The notes: generated by a model not told the origin, from the letters alone. Numbered from the stretch's first letter, positions 1-9,324 are shown. The stretch: 64,000 nucleotides of DNA from Lactobacillus sp. W8174 (GCF_016100975.1 NZ_JACFRN010000001.1:186001-250000), one strand, 5' to 3'. A program made the numbers and translations.

Positions 1-27
1 GATAAATGAAAAGGAGGGGGCATAATC

Positions 28-987
28 ATGTGGAAAACAGTTCTCAGACGAATTTTAATTATGATCCCGCAAATTATTATCTTGAGTATTTTGGTATTTT
101 TCTTGGCTAAGATGATGCCAGGTGATCCTTTCACTGGACAAATTAATCCAAATACTGATCCTAAGCAACTTGAAGCTTTAAAAAGAGCGGCTGGTTTATA
201 TGATCCTGCACCAGTTCAATATGCACGCTGGGTAGGAAACCTGTTTAAAGGAGACCTGGGTACAAGTTATATCCAGCATGTGCCTGTTACTTCTTTAATT
301 GCCGATCGTGCTGTTAATACTTTCTGGTTATCATTATTATCTACGGCTATCTGCTATGCTATTTCTATTCCTATGGGAGTAACAGCAGGTCGTCACCAAG
401 ATGAATGGCAAGATCAAGCAGTTCAGATTTTTAATTATGTTACTTTCGCTATTCCGCCATTTGTATTTTATATACTAGGAATCTGGTTATTTGGCTTTAC
501 TTTGGGCTGGTTCCCTATTTCTGGCTCTGTTTCACCAGGTGCCTCTGGTTTTTGGGGAACTTTAGGAAGCCAACTTTATCACATTATTCTACCTGCTATC
601 CTAGTGGGATTAATTACCACTACATCAATTGTGCAATATTTAAGAACGGGAATAGTTGATAATAAGGTTGAGGATTATGTTCGTACAGCACATAGTAAGG
701 GTGTGCCGGAAAAAGTTGTATTCAATAAACACATTTTACGTAATTCCCTTTTACCAATTGCCTCTTCTTTCGGTACAGTCATTACTGGACTTTTAAGTGG
801 CTCGATGATTGTTGAATCAGTTTTTAGTTATCCTGGAATGGGTAAGTTATTTTTAGATTCTATTGGTCAGCGTGATTACACAACTTTGACTGCCTTAATA
901 TTAATTTTTGGTATTTTAACACTATTAGGTAATCTACTTTCTGATATTATCATGAGTATAATTGATCCAAGGATCAGAATTAAATAA
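28..987 (+). CDS. oppB: Oligopeptide ABC transporter permease OppB
   Basis: Inner-membrane permease of a peptide-uptake ABC transporter (DppB/OppB family), forming the channel with OppC. The 319-residue product has an N-terminal membrane segment (about residues 9-30), a soluble loop, then several more membrane segments; the cytoplasmic EAA-type loop that contacts the ATPase lies near residues 215-240 (EDYVRTAHSKGV). A strong AAGGAGG site precedes the ATG. A reading frame ending in TGA at 7-9 just upstream fits the end of another opp gene (probably an ATPase), but too little is visible to name it. OppC follows after 14 bases, so the two are cotranscribed. Substrate specificity is set by the OppA proteins downstream. 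Confidence 0.93.
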   Translation: MWKTVLRRILIMIPQIIILSILVFFLAKMMPGDPFTGQINPNTDPKQLEALKRAAGLYDPAPVQYARWVGNLFKGDLGTSYIQHVPVTSLIADRAVNTFWLSLLSTAICYAISIPMGVTAGRHQDEWQDQAVQIFNYVTFAIPPFVFYILGIWLFGFTLGWFPISGSVSPGASGFWGTLGSQLYHIILPAILVGLITTTSIVQYLRTGIVDNKVEDYVRTAHSKGVPEKVVFNKHILRNSLLPIASSFGTVITGLLSGSMIVESVFSYPGMGKLFLDSIGQRDYTTLTALILIFGILTLLGNLLSDIIMSIIDPRIRIK

Positions 988-1001
988 AGGGAGGAGAAAA
1001 T

Positions 1002-1922
1002 ATGTCCGACAAGAAAGAAATTAAGACTAATTTGAAAGATAAAAAGAAAAATGTTTCTTCTCCTGAATCAAGTTTTAAAGTAATTATTAGAGAAATTGTA
1101 AAAGATAAGGTGGCATTAACTGCTTTTGTTGTAATAGTTCTAATATTGCTGTTTACCATGGTAGGCTCCTTATTTTTAAATTCTGCTCAGGTAACTGAAA
1201 CAAATATAGTAGAAGCCTACAATCCATGGGGAACTGCTGGCCATATCTTAGGAACTGACGATGGTGGACGTGATATCGTCAAGTTACTAATAATGGGTGG
1301 ACGAAATTCCATTTTGATTGGTTTAGGGGTAACCGTAGTTTGTGAAACTGTTGGTTTACTTGTGGGTCTAGTATCTGGATATTACGGTGGTAACATTGAC
1401 GCCATAATAATGAGAATAGTAGATTTTGTTCAGGTATTGCCAACTTTCCCAATTGAAATTGTTTTAGTTTCTGTTATTCCGAACTACAATCCTATTAGTT
1501 TAATTTGGATTATTTCACTATTTGGGTGGCCCAAAACTGCAAGGTACTTTAGGGCCTTCATACTATCTCAAAGAGAAAGAGATTATGTTTTGGCTTCCAA
1601 AACTTCAGGTTCTTCAGACCTGAAAATTATGTTTCGTGAAGTTTTACCAAATATTACCTCAATGATTATTATTGATGTTGTATTAACTATTGCTGGTAAT
1701 ATTGGTATTGAAACTACGTTATCTTACATTGGCTATGGTTTACCAGCAACAGTTCCATCATTAGGTACTTTAATTGGTTTTGCCAATGATCCTGTAAACG
1801 TAGTAAGTCGTCCCTGGCTATGGCTTCCGGCTACAATTTTACTGTTAGCAATTTCGCTAAGTATAAATTACGTTGGTCGTGCCCTACAGCGTGCTGGTGA
1901 TGCCAGACAACGTGAGAATTAA
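1002..1922 (+). CDS. oppC: Oligopeptide ABC transporter permease OppC
   Basis: Second permease subunit of the Opp peptide importer. The 306-residue product starts with a lysine-rich cytoplasmic stretch of about 45 residues, followed by a membrane segment, an extracellular loop containing the OppC-type GTDDGGRD motif (about residues 85-92), and the BPD_transp_1 core with its EAA loop at about 191-217 (ERDYVLASKTSG). GGGAGG ahead of the ATG is the ribosome site. It is the last gene before a 14-bp terminator hairpin, so the permease operon ends here and the oppA genes are transcribed from their own promoters. Confidence 0.93.
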   Translation: MSDKKEIKTNLKDKKKNVSSPESSFKVIIREIVKDKVALTAFVVIVLILLFTMVGSLFLNSAQVTETNIVEAYNPWGTAGHILGTDDGGRDIVKLLIMGGRNSILIGLGVTVVCETVGLLVGLVSGYYGGNIDAIIMRIVDFVQVLPTFPIEIVLVSVIPNYNPISLIWIISLFGWPKTARYFRAFILSQRERDYVLASKTSGSSDLKIMFREVLPNITSMIIIDVVLTIAGNIGIETTLSYIGYGLPATVPSLGTLIGFANDPVNVVSRPWLWLPATILLLAISLSINYVGRALQRAGDARQREN

Positions 1923-1938
1923 TTCAATATTAGAATAC

Positions 1939-1973
1939 AAAGAGCTTTGTCTAAAGAGACAAAGCTCTTTTAA
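1939..1973 (+). terminator. Terminator of the oppBC operon
   Basis: A perfect 14-bp stem (1939-1952 with 1957-1970) closes a 4-base loop and is followed by a short T run. It separates the permeases from the first oppA. Confidence 0.8.
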
Positions 1974-2018
1974 ATTAAAAATTATTATTATAAGCTTATT
2001 AAACTATTATGATATTTT

Positions 2019-2046
2019 TTGATAACATTTTTTTCTATGCTAGAAT
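2019..2046 (+). promoter_or_regulatory. Promoter of first oppA
   Basis: TTGATA, a 16-base spacer and TAGAAT preceded by TG (extended -10). It lies between the oppBC terminator and the first oppA. An AAACTATT element at 2001-2008 upstream is shared with the other two oppA genes. Confidence 0.6.
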
Positions 2047-2112
2047 ATGTTTGTTAGCTTATTCCAAGAATTTAGAGTTTATTCAATAAAAGATTGGAGT
2101 ATGAATTAAAAC

Positions 2113-3885
2113 ATGAATAAAACAAAATTTTTATATTCTGCCAGTATCGTCTCAACTGTTGCACTAACTTTAGCAGCATGTGGCAAAGGTAATAACACTG
2201 GTAAGAATGAAAATGCTAAAACTGCAAGTAAATTTCCTCAATCTGTTCCAGTAAAAAATACCAAAAAGGGCGGGACTTTAAAGTATGCAATTATGACAGA
2301 TACACCTTTTACTGGAATTTTTTCTGACGAATTATCAACTACAGCTATTGATAGTTCGGTTGCTGAACCGGGAGAGGAAGAATTATTTGATACTGATGAT
2401 AACTATAAAATCACTAATAAGGGTCCAGCTACAATGAAACTCAATCGAAATGCTAAAACAATTACGATTAAAATAAAAAAGGGTGTGAAGTGGTCTGATG
2501 GAAAGCAAGTCAATGCTAAGGATATAGAATATCCTTATGAAATTTTGGCTAATAAGGAAAGCAAAGCACAACGATACAGTAATCAATTTGAAGAAATTGT
2601 CGGAATGAAAGAATATCATAATGGCAAGTCAAAAACAATTTCGGGAATAGAAATGCCAGAAGGTCCAAATGGACTGACTGTCATTCTGCATTTTAAAGAG
2701 ATGAAGCCGGGCATGGTATATAGTGGTAATGGTTATTATTGGGAATACGCAGCGCCATATCATTATTTAAAAGATATTCCATTTGCAAAATTGCAATCTT
2801 CAGATCAAATTAGAAAAAAGCCATTGTATTTCGGCCCATACAAAGTTCAGAAAATAGTTCGTGGTCAGTCGGTAACTTGGATTCCAAATAAATATTATTG
2901 GCGTGGCCAACCTAAGTTGGATAAAGTGGTTTCACAAGTAATCTCACAGAATTCAATTTCACAAGCAATTAAAAGTCATAAATTTGATATAGCTCAGGTA
3001 GTTAATTCTCAATGGAACGAAGTTAAGGATACTAAAGGTGTTAATTTTGTTGCCCAAATTCCTCTAGGTTATCACTATATTGGCTTTAGAGTTGGAAAAT
3101 GGGATGCCAAGGCCGGCAAAAATGTGATGAATTCTGAAGCAAAAATGAATAATCAAGCACTTCGTCAAGCAATGTCTTATGCCATAAATATTGATGAGGT
3201 TGATCAGCACTATACTGCAGGTTTGAGTTTTAGGGCTCCAACTTTAATTCCAGCACAATTTGGAGACTATTTCGATAAAAAAGCAAAAGGTTACACTTAT
3301 AATTTGAAAAAAGCCAATCAAATTTTAGATAAAGCTGGTTACAAAAAGCAAGGTCAATGGCGTGTACAACCTAATGGTAAGCCGCTAACTATCAAATTTT
3401 TAGCAATGACAGGGAGTTCAATTCAATCACCGACTGTGCAGAACTATATTCAGCAGTGGAAAAAGATTGGCCTAAAAGTGAAATTAGTTGGAGGAAGATT
3501 AACAGAATTTAATTCTTTTTATGACAAGTTACAGCACGATGATCCTCAAGTAGATATGTTTATGGCAGCTTGGTCTTTGGCCAGCGAACCATCACCTGCG
3601 TCACTTTATGGTGAGACTTCACAGATGAATTATAGCCGATTTGCGACTCCAGAAAATAATAAGCTTTTGCAAGAAATAGATTCGCAAAAGTCATTTGATC
3701 ACACATATAGAGTTAACAAATTCCATGAATGGCAGGAATACATGAATAAGCAGGCATATGTTGTTCCTGTGGATAATTCGTATAAAGTTATTGCAGTAAA
3801 TAATAAGGTTACAGGTTATTCAACTAAACCTTCAGATAATTCTAATGGGCATCAATTGTGGTACAAGATTGGATTTGTAAAATAG
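2113..3885 (+). CDS. oppA: Oligopeptide-binding lipoprotein OppA (paralogue 1)
   Basis: Extracellular substrate-binding lipoprotein of the Opp importer (SBP_bac_5 family), 590 residues. The N terminus is a lipoprotein signal ending in the lipobox LAAC, so Cys23 would be lipidated and anchor the protein to the membrane. Family features include WSDGKQV near residue 130 and a C-terminal QLWYKIGFVK ending shared by all three copies. The ATG is 13 bases from a GGAG, and a two-codon ATG-AAT-TAA lies between them, which may lower translation. It has its own promoter downstream of the oppBC terminator. Two further homologues follow; each probably feeds the same OppBC pore with different peptides (inference). 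Confidence 0.92.
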   Translation: MNKTKFLYSASIVSTVALTLAACGKGNNTGKNENAKTASKFPQSVPVKNTKKGGTLKYAIMTDTPFTGIFSDELSTTAIDSSVAEPGEEELFDTDDNYKITNKGPATMKLNRNAKTITIKIKKGVKWSDGKQVNAKDIEYPYEILANKESKAQRYSNQFEEIVGMKEYHNGKSKTISGIEMPEGPNGLTVILHFKEMKPGMVYSGNGYYWEYAAPYHYLKDIPFAKLQSSDQIRKKPLYFGPYKVQKIVRGQSVTWIPNKYYWRGQPKLDKVVSQVISQNSISQAIKSHKFDIAQVVNSQWNEVKDTKGVNFVAQIPLGYHYIGFRVGKWDAKAGKNVMNSEAKMNNQALRQAMSYAINIDEVDQHYTAGLSFRAPTLIPAQFGDYFDKKAKGYTYNLKKANQILDKAGYKKQGQWRVQPNGKPLTIKFLAMTGSSIQSPTVQNYIQQWKKIGLKVKLVGGRLTEFNSFYDKLQHDDPQVDMFMAAWSLASEPSPASLYGETSQMNYSRFATPENNKLLQEIDSQKSFDHTYRVNKFHEWQEYMNKQAYVVPVDNSYKVIAVNNKVTGYSTKPSDNSNGHQLWYKIGFVK

Positions 3886-4074
3886 TAAAATAAATTTTTA
3901 ATTAATTGTTATATAAAAACAAAAATGGCTCTTTATCAAACATACTAAAGTAGGAAGCAGATAGAAGCATGATGATACTGAAGTGACACCCAAGTTTGTT
4001 CTAAGTTTAGCGGTCACTTCATACTTTTATAGCTATTTGTCAAATCCTATTGATAGAGATTAAATGAGTAGAAT

Positions 4075-4103
4075 CAAGCAGCTAATAAACTGCTTGGTTT
4101 TTT
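4075..4103 (+). terminator. Hairpin with T run inside the IS remnant
   Basis: CAAGCAG and CTGCTTG pair around an eight-base loop and are followed by a run of T. It could end readthrough from the first oppA, which has no hairpin right behind it. Confidence 0.5.
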
Positions 4104-4203
4104 TCTTTCACCTTGTTTTCTGCCAACCTAATCCTGGTTAGCAGATTGTAGATATTAGTGAGCTTTCACACTGAAGAAGTATGCCTTCGTCTACCAGGTG
4201 TAA

Positions 4204-4490
4204 TTAAGCCATTGAGCGCTTATTGCAGGTGCGACACCAGACTCGCTGCTTAAAAAGCCTAATAATGAATGGCTGACTGGCATTGGCAGCAGGATAGCGG
4301 ATTTCGGTTTTCAAGCGGCCATTGTGTCCGCAACCTGCGAGCCACAGAAAGGACAGCTGGGCTGCAATAAGACAGCTTGGTAAACTTTTTGCTTATGGCC
4401 GTTAACCAGGCGCAAGAAATAATCTTCAAAAACAATGTTTTGATCTTTAATATCAAGCGCAAATTTAATATAATTATCGAGAGAGGACAT
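4204..4490 (-). pseudogene. ISL3-family transposase N-terminal fragment, frameshifted
   Basis: From the ATG at 4490 the reverse strand encodes MSSLDNYIKFALDIKDQNIV and on to CPFCGSQ, then meets a stop about 59 codons in. Shifting frame after the CPFCGS motif restores CGHNGRLKTEIRYPAA and VWCRTCNKRS, ending in TAA at 4204-4206. The paired CxxC motifs are the zinc finger at the start of ISL3-family transposases (ordinary length over 400 residues). The HTH and DDE parts are absent. It is non-functional. Confidence 0.65.
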
Positions 4491-4728
4491 AATTCAAACC
4501 TTCTATAAAAAAATATTGGGTGAAGTTAATATTTTATTACACGAAGCAAGATGAAAATGTTCTCCTTTTTTTATGCAATAAAAAACCCATTAACAGCTTA
4601 CCACATAGATAAGTCATCAACAGGATAAATTATAGAGGCCATCAATTTTCTTAAACATGTTTTTTGTATTTTTGCTAATAAAATAATATGATTTTGTAGA
4701 AAACTTTAATTAAGAATTAATAAAACTA

Positions 4729-4756
4729 TTGTTTTTCTAATCTTTTTTGTTATTAT
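4729..4756 (+). promoter_or_regulatory. Promoter of second oppA
   Basis: TTGTTT, a 16-base spacer and TATTAT, about 48 bases ahead of the chosen start codon. TAAAACTATT (4721-4730) overlaps its -35 box and recurs upstream of the third oppA. Confidence 0.6.
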
Positions 4757-4803
4757 TTGATTTAAGTTTTAAATCGTGTTTGTACTTTTGTAAGGAGAGA
4801 AGA

Positions 4804-6579
4804 ATGATGAAAGAAAAAAATTTTTTATGCTCCATCGGTATTATAGCTACATGTGCCATGGCTCTGGTTGGTTGTAATAAAGGAAATAAAAGTAATAATG
4901 AGGACAGTTCGAAGGAAGCAAGTAGATTTCCCAATGCTTTGCCAAAAAAGCAAACAAAGCAAGGAGGAACTGTTAGAGTTGCCGTTGAAACAGATACGCC
5001 TTTTACAGGAATATTTACTGATGAATTAAGCGTAACTGCGACTGATGCAGATGTTGCATCGCCAGGTGAAGAATCTTTGTTTTATACGGATGATAACTAC
5101 AAAATAAATGATAAGGGCCCAGCAACAATGAGGCTGGATCAAAAAAACAAAACTATAACTATTACAATCAAAAAGGGTGTTAAGTGGTCAGACGGCAAGC
5201 AAGTAGTTGCTAAAGATATGGCATATCCTTATGAAATATTGGCTAATAAAAATACTAAAGCTCAAAGATATTCTACTAAAATGGAAGTTTTAAAAGGAAT
5301 GAAGGAATATCATGAGGGTAAAGCCAAAAAAATCTCAGGAATTGAATTGCCGGATGGTGATAATGGTCGCAAAATGATCTTGCATTTTTCCTATATGACA
5401 CCAGGAATGGCCTTTAGTGGTAATGACTATTATTGGGAATCAGCTTCACCCTATCACTATTTAAAGGATGTACCTTTTAGTAAACTCGAATCCTCAGATA
5501 AAGTTAGAAAAAGACCAATGTATTTTGGTCCTTATAAGTTAGATAAACTAGTTCGTGGACAGTCAGCTACATGGGTACCAAACAAATACTATTGGCAAGG
5601 CAAACCAAAACTGGATAAAATTATTTACCAAGTTGTTTCTCCCAATTCAACTTCTCAGGCAATCAAATCACATAAGTTTGATATTGCCCAAGTTATTAAT
5701 GCTCAGTGGAAACAAGTAAAAGATACTAAAGATGTGAGGTTTATTGCTGAAATTCCTTTATATTACTCATACCTAGGGTTTAAAGTCGGCAAGTTTGATG
5801 CTAAAAAAGGTAAAAATGTTATGAATCCTCATAGTAAAATGAATAATAAAGCCTTAAGGCAAGCTATTGGGTATGCCATGAATGTAGAGGATGTCAATAA
5901 ACGCTACAATAATAATTTAAGTTTCCGGATTCCAACATTAATTCCAAAGCAATATGGTGATGTATATAATAAAAATGTTAAAGGATTTTCATATAACTTA
6001 AAAAAGGCTAATGAACTTTTAGATAAGGCTGGCTATAAGAAAAAAGGCAAATGGCGCGTTCAACCCAATGGTAAGCCTTTAAAAATCAACTTTTTAGCTA
6101 TGTCGGGTGATGCTACACAAGGACCCATTATCCAAAATTACTTGCAGCAGTGGCATAAAATTGGGCTAAATGTAGGTCTTCTAAATGGCCGGTTGACAGA
6201 ACGTAACTCATTTTATGATAAAGTTCAAAACGATAATCCTCAAGTAGATATGTTTCTAGGTGCTTGGGGTCTTTCTACGGAACCATCACCCAATGGATTA
6301 TATAGTGAAGGTGGACCGGCGAACTATACCAGATTTGTTACTCCTGAAAATAACAAATTGATTAAAGAGATTGATTCTGCTAAAGCATTCAACCATAAAT
6401 ATCGTGTTGAAAAATTTCATGAATGGCAACAGTATATGTTTGATCAGGCTTATGTTATACCTGTTTTTAATGCATATAAAATTAAAGCGGTTAATAATAA
6501 GTTAACTGGTTTATCACTAAAACCTTCTGAAACAAATAACGGTCACCCAATATGGTACAAAGTCGGTTATATTAAATAA
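4804..6579 (+). CDS. oppA: Oligopeptide-binding lipoprotein OppA (paralogue 2)
   Basis: Second extracellular peptide-binding lipoprotein (SBP_bac_5). The reading frame is open from 4747, but the start is placed at 4804 because AAGGAG sits six bases before it and a lipoprotein signal (MMKEKNFLCSIG ... ALVGC) follows at once; the next codon is also ATG. The product of about 591 residues matches its neighbours along the whole length, including WSDGKQV, SHKFDIAQVINAQW and a C-terminal IWYKVGYIK. It has its own promoter and no clear terminator, so transcription may continue into the third copy. Ligand differences from the paralogues cannot be read from sequence. Confidence 0.9.
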   Translation: MMKEKNFLCSIGIIATCAMALVGCNKGNKSNNEDSSKEASRFPNALPKKQTKQGGTVRVAVETDTPFTGIFTDELSVTATDADVASPGEESLFYTDDNYKINDKGPATMRLDQKNKTITITIKKGVKWSDGKQVVAKDMAYPYEILANKNTKAQRYSTKMEVLKGMKEYHEGKAKKISGIELPDGDNGRKMILHFSYMTPGMAFSGNDYYWESASPYHYLKDVPFSKLESSDKVRKRPMYFGPYKLDKLVRGQSATWVPNKYYWQGKPKLDKIIYQVVSPNSTSQAIKSHKFDIAQVINAQWKQVKDTKDVRFIAEIPLYYSYLGFKVGKFDAKKGKNVMNPHSKMNNKALRQAIGYAMNVEDVNKRYNNNLSFRIPTLIPKQYGDVYNKNVKGFSYNLKKANELLDKAGYKKKGKWRVQPNGKPLKINFLAMSGDATQGPIIQNYLQQWHKIGLNVGLLNGRLTERNSFYDKVQNDNPQVDMFLGAWGLSTEPSPNGLYSEGGPANYTRFVTPENNKLIKEIDSAKAFNHKYRVEKFHEWQQYMFDQAYVIPVFNAYKIKAVNNKLTGLSLKPSETNNGHPIWYKVGYIK

Positions 6580-6653
6580 AATTCAGATTATTATTATTTA
6601 TGGCCTTGTACACATCTCTTGATTTTAATAAAGCAAAATTAACATTTTATTAG

Positions 6654-6668
6654 TAAAACTATTGCATT
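6654..6668 (+). promoter_or_regulatory. Shared oppA upstream element
   Basis: TAAAACTATT followed by GCATT. The same decamer lies at 4721-4730 before the second oppA, and a shortened form at 1999-2008 before the first. TTGCAT here could serve as a -35 box, but no convincing -10 at standard spacing was found. Confidence 0.35.
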
Positions 6669-6748
6669 TTTAATTTTAAGTGTTAACATTTAGTTATTAA
6701 CTTGCTTCCAAAATTATAAATGATGTTGGAGAAGGAGAATATTGTGTT

Positions 6749-8518
6749 ATGAAAAAAGGTAAACTAATAGGTTCGGTAGGAGTTTTAACTGCTGCAACCT
6801 TGACTTTAGTAGCTTGTGGTAAGAGTAACACCAAGAGTAATGAAGGTGCAAAAACAGCAAGTAAATTCCCAATTCAGACTCCCGTAAAAACCGCTAAACA
6901 AGGTGGTACGCTAAAGGTGGCAGAAGTTACTAATACGCCATTTACTGGTGTCTTTAATGAAGAGCTGCAAATGGATCAACCAAGTGCTGATGTTACCAGT
7001 CCAGGACAAGAATCATTATTTGATACTGACGATCACTATAAGATCAATGATAAAGGTCCGGCTACTTTAAAATTGGATCGTAAAGCTAAAACAGCAACTA
7101 TTACTATTAAAAAGGGCGTAAAATGGTCCGATGGCAAACAAGTTACTGCCAAAGACGTTGAATTTGCGTATGAAATTATTGCTAACAAGGCAACTAAATC
7201 ACAAAGATACGCGACTCAATTTAATATTATTAACGGAATGGCTGATTACCATGAAGGTAAGTCCAAGACTATTTCTGGGATTGAAATGCCAGATGGTCCT
7301 AATGGACGTGTTGCGGTGTTGCATTGCAAAGAATTAAAACCAGGTATGTACTATAGTGGTAACGGCTATATTTGGGAAATGGCAGCTCCATACCACTATT
7401 TGAAGAATATTCCTTTTGCTAAGCTGGAGTCTTCTGATGAGATTAGAAAGAAGCCACTGTTCTTTGGCCCATACCAAGTTAAAAATGTGGTCCGTGGTCA
7501 GTCTGTAACTTGGGTTCCAAACAAATATTACTGGCGTGGTAAACCAAAATTAGATAAGATTGTCTACCAAGTAGTATCTCCAAACTCTGCTTCACAAGCG
7601 ATTAAGAGCCATAAGTTTGATATTACCCGCGTTACTAATAGTCAATGGAAACAAGTGAAGGATACTAAGAAAGTTAATTTTATTGCCCAGATTCCTTTAG
7701 CATATAGTTACCTGGCCTTCAAGGTAGGTAAATGGGATACTAAGAAGTCAAAGAATGTGATGAATCCTCATGCTAAAATGGGTAATAAGTCGTTACGTCA
7801 AGCAATGGCTTACGCTATGAATACTGATGCTGTATATAAGCATTATACAGACGGCTTAAGTTTCCAAATTCCTACATTGATTCCGGCACCATTTGGTGAT
7901 TATTTCGATAAAAGCGCCAAAGGTTACACTTATAACATTAAGAAGGCCAATCAAATTTTAGACAAGGCTGGCTATAAAAAGAAAGGTAAATGGCGTACTA
8001 ATCCAAACGGTAAGCCTTTAACAATAAATCTTTTGGCTATGTCAGGTAACGCCATTCAACAACCAATTATCCAAAACTATATTCAACAATGGAACAAGAT
8101 TGGCTTGAATGTTAAACTTGTTGGTGGACGCTTGACTGAATTCAACTCATTCTATGATAAAGTTCAAAATGACGATCCAAAAGTTGATCTGTTTTTGGCA
8201 GGTTGGAATTTGTCCACCGAGCCTTCTCAGGAACAAATGTATAGTGAAGGAACAATGTCTAACTATTCACGTTTTGTAACTCCTGAAAATACTAAACTTA
8301 TTCAAGAGATGGATTCACAAAAAGCCTTTGATCATAAGTACCGCGTTCAAAAATTCCATGAATGGCAGAAATATATGATTGATCAAGCATATGTAGTACC
8401 TACTACTAATGCATACAGAATTGATGCGGTTAATAATCAAATTACCGGGTACTCACTGAAGCCATCACAGACAAACAACGGACACCAATTATGGTACAAA
8501 GTTGCTTACGCTAAATAA
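6749..8518 (+). CDS. oppA: Oligopeptide-binding lipoprotein OppA (paralogue 3)
   Basis: Third tandem peptide-binding lipoprotein, 589 residues, with signal peptide and lipobox LVAC (Cys23). The SBP_bac_5 architecture and the motifs WSDGKQVTAKDVEFAYE, PNKYYWRGKPKLDKI and LWYKVAYAK are shared with the other two copies. GGAGAAGGAGAA lies upstream of the ATG, with more distance than usual to the start. The codons look better adapted than in paralogues 1 and 2 (more GGT, AAG and AAC), suggesting this may be the most expressed copy (inference). The cluster ends in a strong terminator. Confidence 0.92.
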   Translation: MKKGKLIGSVGVLTAATLTLVACGKSNTKSNEGAKTASKFPIQTPVKTAKQGGTLKVAEVTNTPFTGVFNEELQMDQPSADVTSPGQESLFDTDDHYKINDKGPATLKLDRKAKTATITIKKGVKWSDGKQVTAKDVEFAYEIIANKATKSQRYATQFNIINGMADYHEGKSKTISGIEMPDGPNGRVAVLHCKELKPGMYYSGNGYIWEMAAPYHYLKNIPFAKLESSDEIRKKPLFFGPYQVKNVVRGQSVTWVPNKYYWRGKPKLDKIVYQVVSPNSASQAIKSHKFDITRVTNSQWKQVKDTKKVNFIAQIPLAYSYLAFKVGKWDTKKSKNVMNPHAKMGNKSLRQAMAYAMNTDAVYKHYTDGLSFQIPTLIPAPFGDYFDKSAKGYTYNIKKANQILDKAGYKKKGKWRTNPNGKPLTINLLAMSGNAIQQPIIQNYIQQWNKIGLNVKLVGGRLTEFNSFYDKVQNDDPKVDLFLAGWNLSTEPSQEQMYSEGTMSNYSRFVTPENTKLIQEMDSQKAFDHKYRVQKFHEWQKYMIDQAYVVPTTNAYRIDAVNNQITGYSLKPSQTNNGHQLWYKVAYAK

Positions 8519-8540
8519 AAGTTATTTAATTAAGTAGATT

Positions 8541-8580
8541 AGAAAACTATTGTCATTTGAGGACAATAGTTTTCTTTTTT
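8541..8580 (+). terminator. Terminator of the oppA cluster
   Basis: A perfect 14-bp stem (8541-8554 with 8562-8575) and a T run. It isolates the oppA genes from rnc. Confidence 0.88.
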
Positions 8581-8592
8581 AATGGTAAAAAC

Positions 8593-8601
8593 TGGTATAA
8601 T
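8593..8601 (+). promoter_or_regulatory. Extended -10 promoter of rnc
   Basis: TGGTATAAT, a consensus extended -10; the -35 region is only weakly TTGACA-like. The start codon follows 24 bases later. Confidence 0.55.
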
Positions 8602-8625
8602 TTAGATTGTTAAGGAGTTGAAGAA

Positions 8626-9312
8626 ATGGTTAGTACCAAATTCATTAAACGATTAGATACAAAATACAAAATTAAATTTAATAATCCCAAATTATTAGAA
8701 GAAGCTTTTACTCATTCTTCTTATGCCAATGAACATCCTGAAGATGGTGTTCGGGATTACGAAAAGCTGGAGTTTTTAGGGGATGCAGTTTTGGAATTAG
8801 CAATTTCTGATTACCTCTACCGTAATTTTAGAAATCTTAATGAAGGTGAATTAACTAGAATGCGGTCAAATATCGTTGATACTGAAGGATTTGCAGAATT
8901 TGCTCAAAAATTTGGTTTTCCGGCTGAGATTAATCTAGGTCATGGTGAGGAAAAAGCAGGTGCACGTTCTCGTAAGACTCTTTTAGAAGACGTTTTTGAG
9001 GCATTCAACGGTGCGCTTTTTCTTGATCAAGGCATGGAAGCAGTCGAGCATTTTTTAAGTTTAACAGTATACCCGTTAATTGATGCTGGCAAATTCGATG
9101 CGTCAAGGGATTACAAAACAGACTTACAAGAATTATTGCAAAAAGATGGGCCGGTTAAGATCGAATATGAAGTTTTAAAAGAAGAACAACTGCCTTCTAG
9201 TTTTATTGTACAGCTGGTTGTTAATGGAAAAGTATTGTCTAAGGGACAGGGTCATAATAAAAAAGCCGCTGAACAAGAAGCTGCAAAAACAGCTCTAAGT
9301 AAGCTCAATTAG
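8626..9312 (+). CDS. rnc: Ribonuclease III
   Basis: Double-strand-specific endoribonuclease that processes rRNA precursors and structured mRNAs. The 228-residue protein carries the RNase III signature YEKLEFLGDAVLEL at residues 45-58 and a second metal-binding segment EDVFEAFNGAL near 122-132, then a C-terminal double-stranded RNA-binding domain (about 155-226) ending in GHNKKAAEQEAAKTAL. AAGGAG is eight bases ahead of the ATG. It heads the usual rnc-smc-ftsY order and lies 12 bases from smc, so the three are one operon. Confidence 0.97.
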   Translation: MVSTKFIKRLDTKYKIKFNNPKLLEEAFTHSSYANEHPEDGVRDYEKLEFLGDAVLELAISDYLYRNFRNLNEGELTRMRSNIVDTEGFAEFAQKFGFPAEINLGHGEEKAGARSRKTLLEDVFEAFNGALFLDQGMEAVEHFLSLTVYPLIDAGKFDASRDYKTDLQELLQKDGPVKIEYEVLKEEQLPSSFIVQLVVNGKVLSKGQGHNKKAAEQEAAKTALSKLN

Positions 9313-9324
9313 GGAGATGAGTAT

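Larger units (their letters stand above)
3927..4490 (-). mobile_element. ISL3-family insertion sequence remnant
   Basis: This gene-poor 3886-4803 stretch holds a decayed insertion sequence on the reverse strand. At one side, 4204-4490 reads as the N terminus of an ISL3-type transposase with zinc-finger cysteines, broken by a frameshift. At the other, 3927-3945 (GGCTCTTTATCAAAC...) resembles an ISL3-family terminal repeat. The catalytic part of the transposase is missing, so an internal deletion is inferred. A stem with a T run (4075-4102) and a GAAGTGAC/GTCACTTC inverted pair (3980-4020) lie inside. No matching second end was found before the next oppA; 4500-4700 shows nothing recognisable. 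Confidence 0.6.

Noticed and set aside
4259-4462. 67-residue reverse-strand ORF
   Set aside because: It is a shadow in another frame of the ISL3 transposase remnant, whose zinc-finger reading frame is recognisable.
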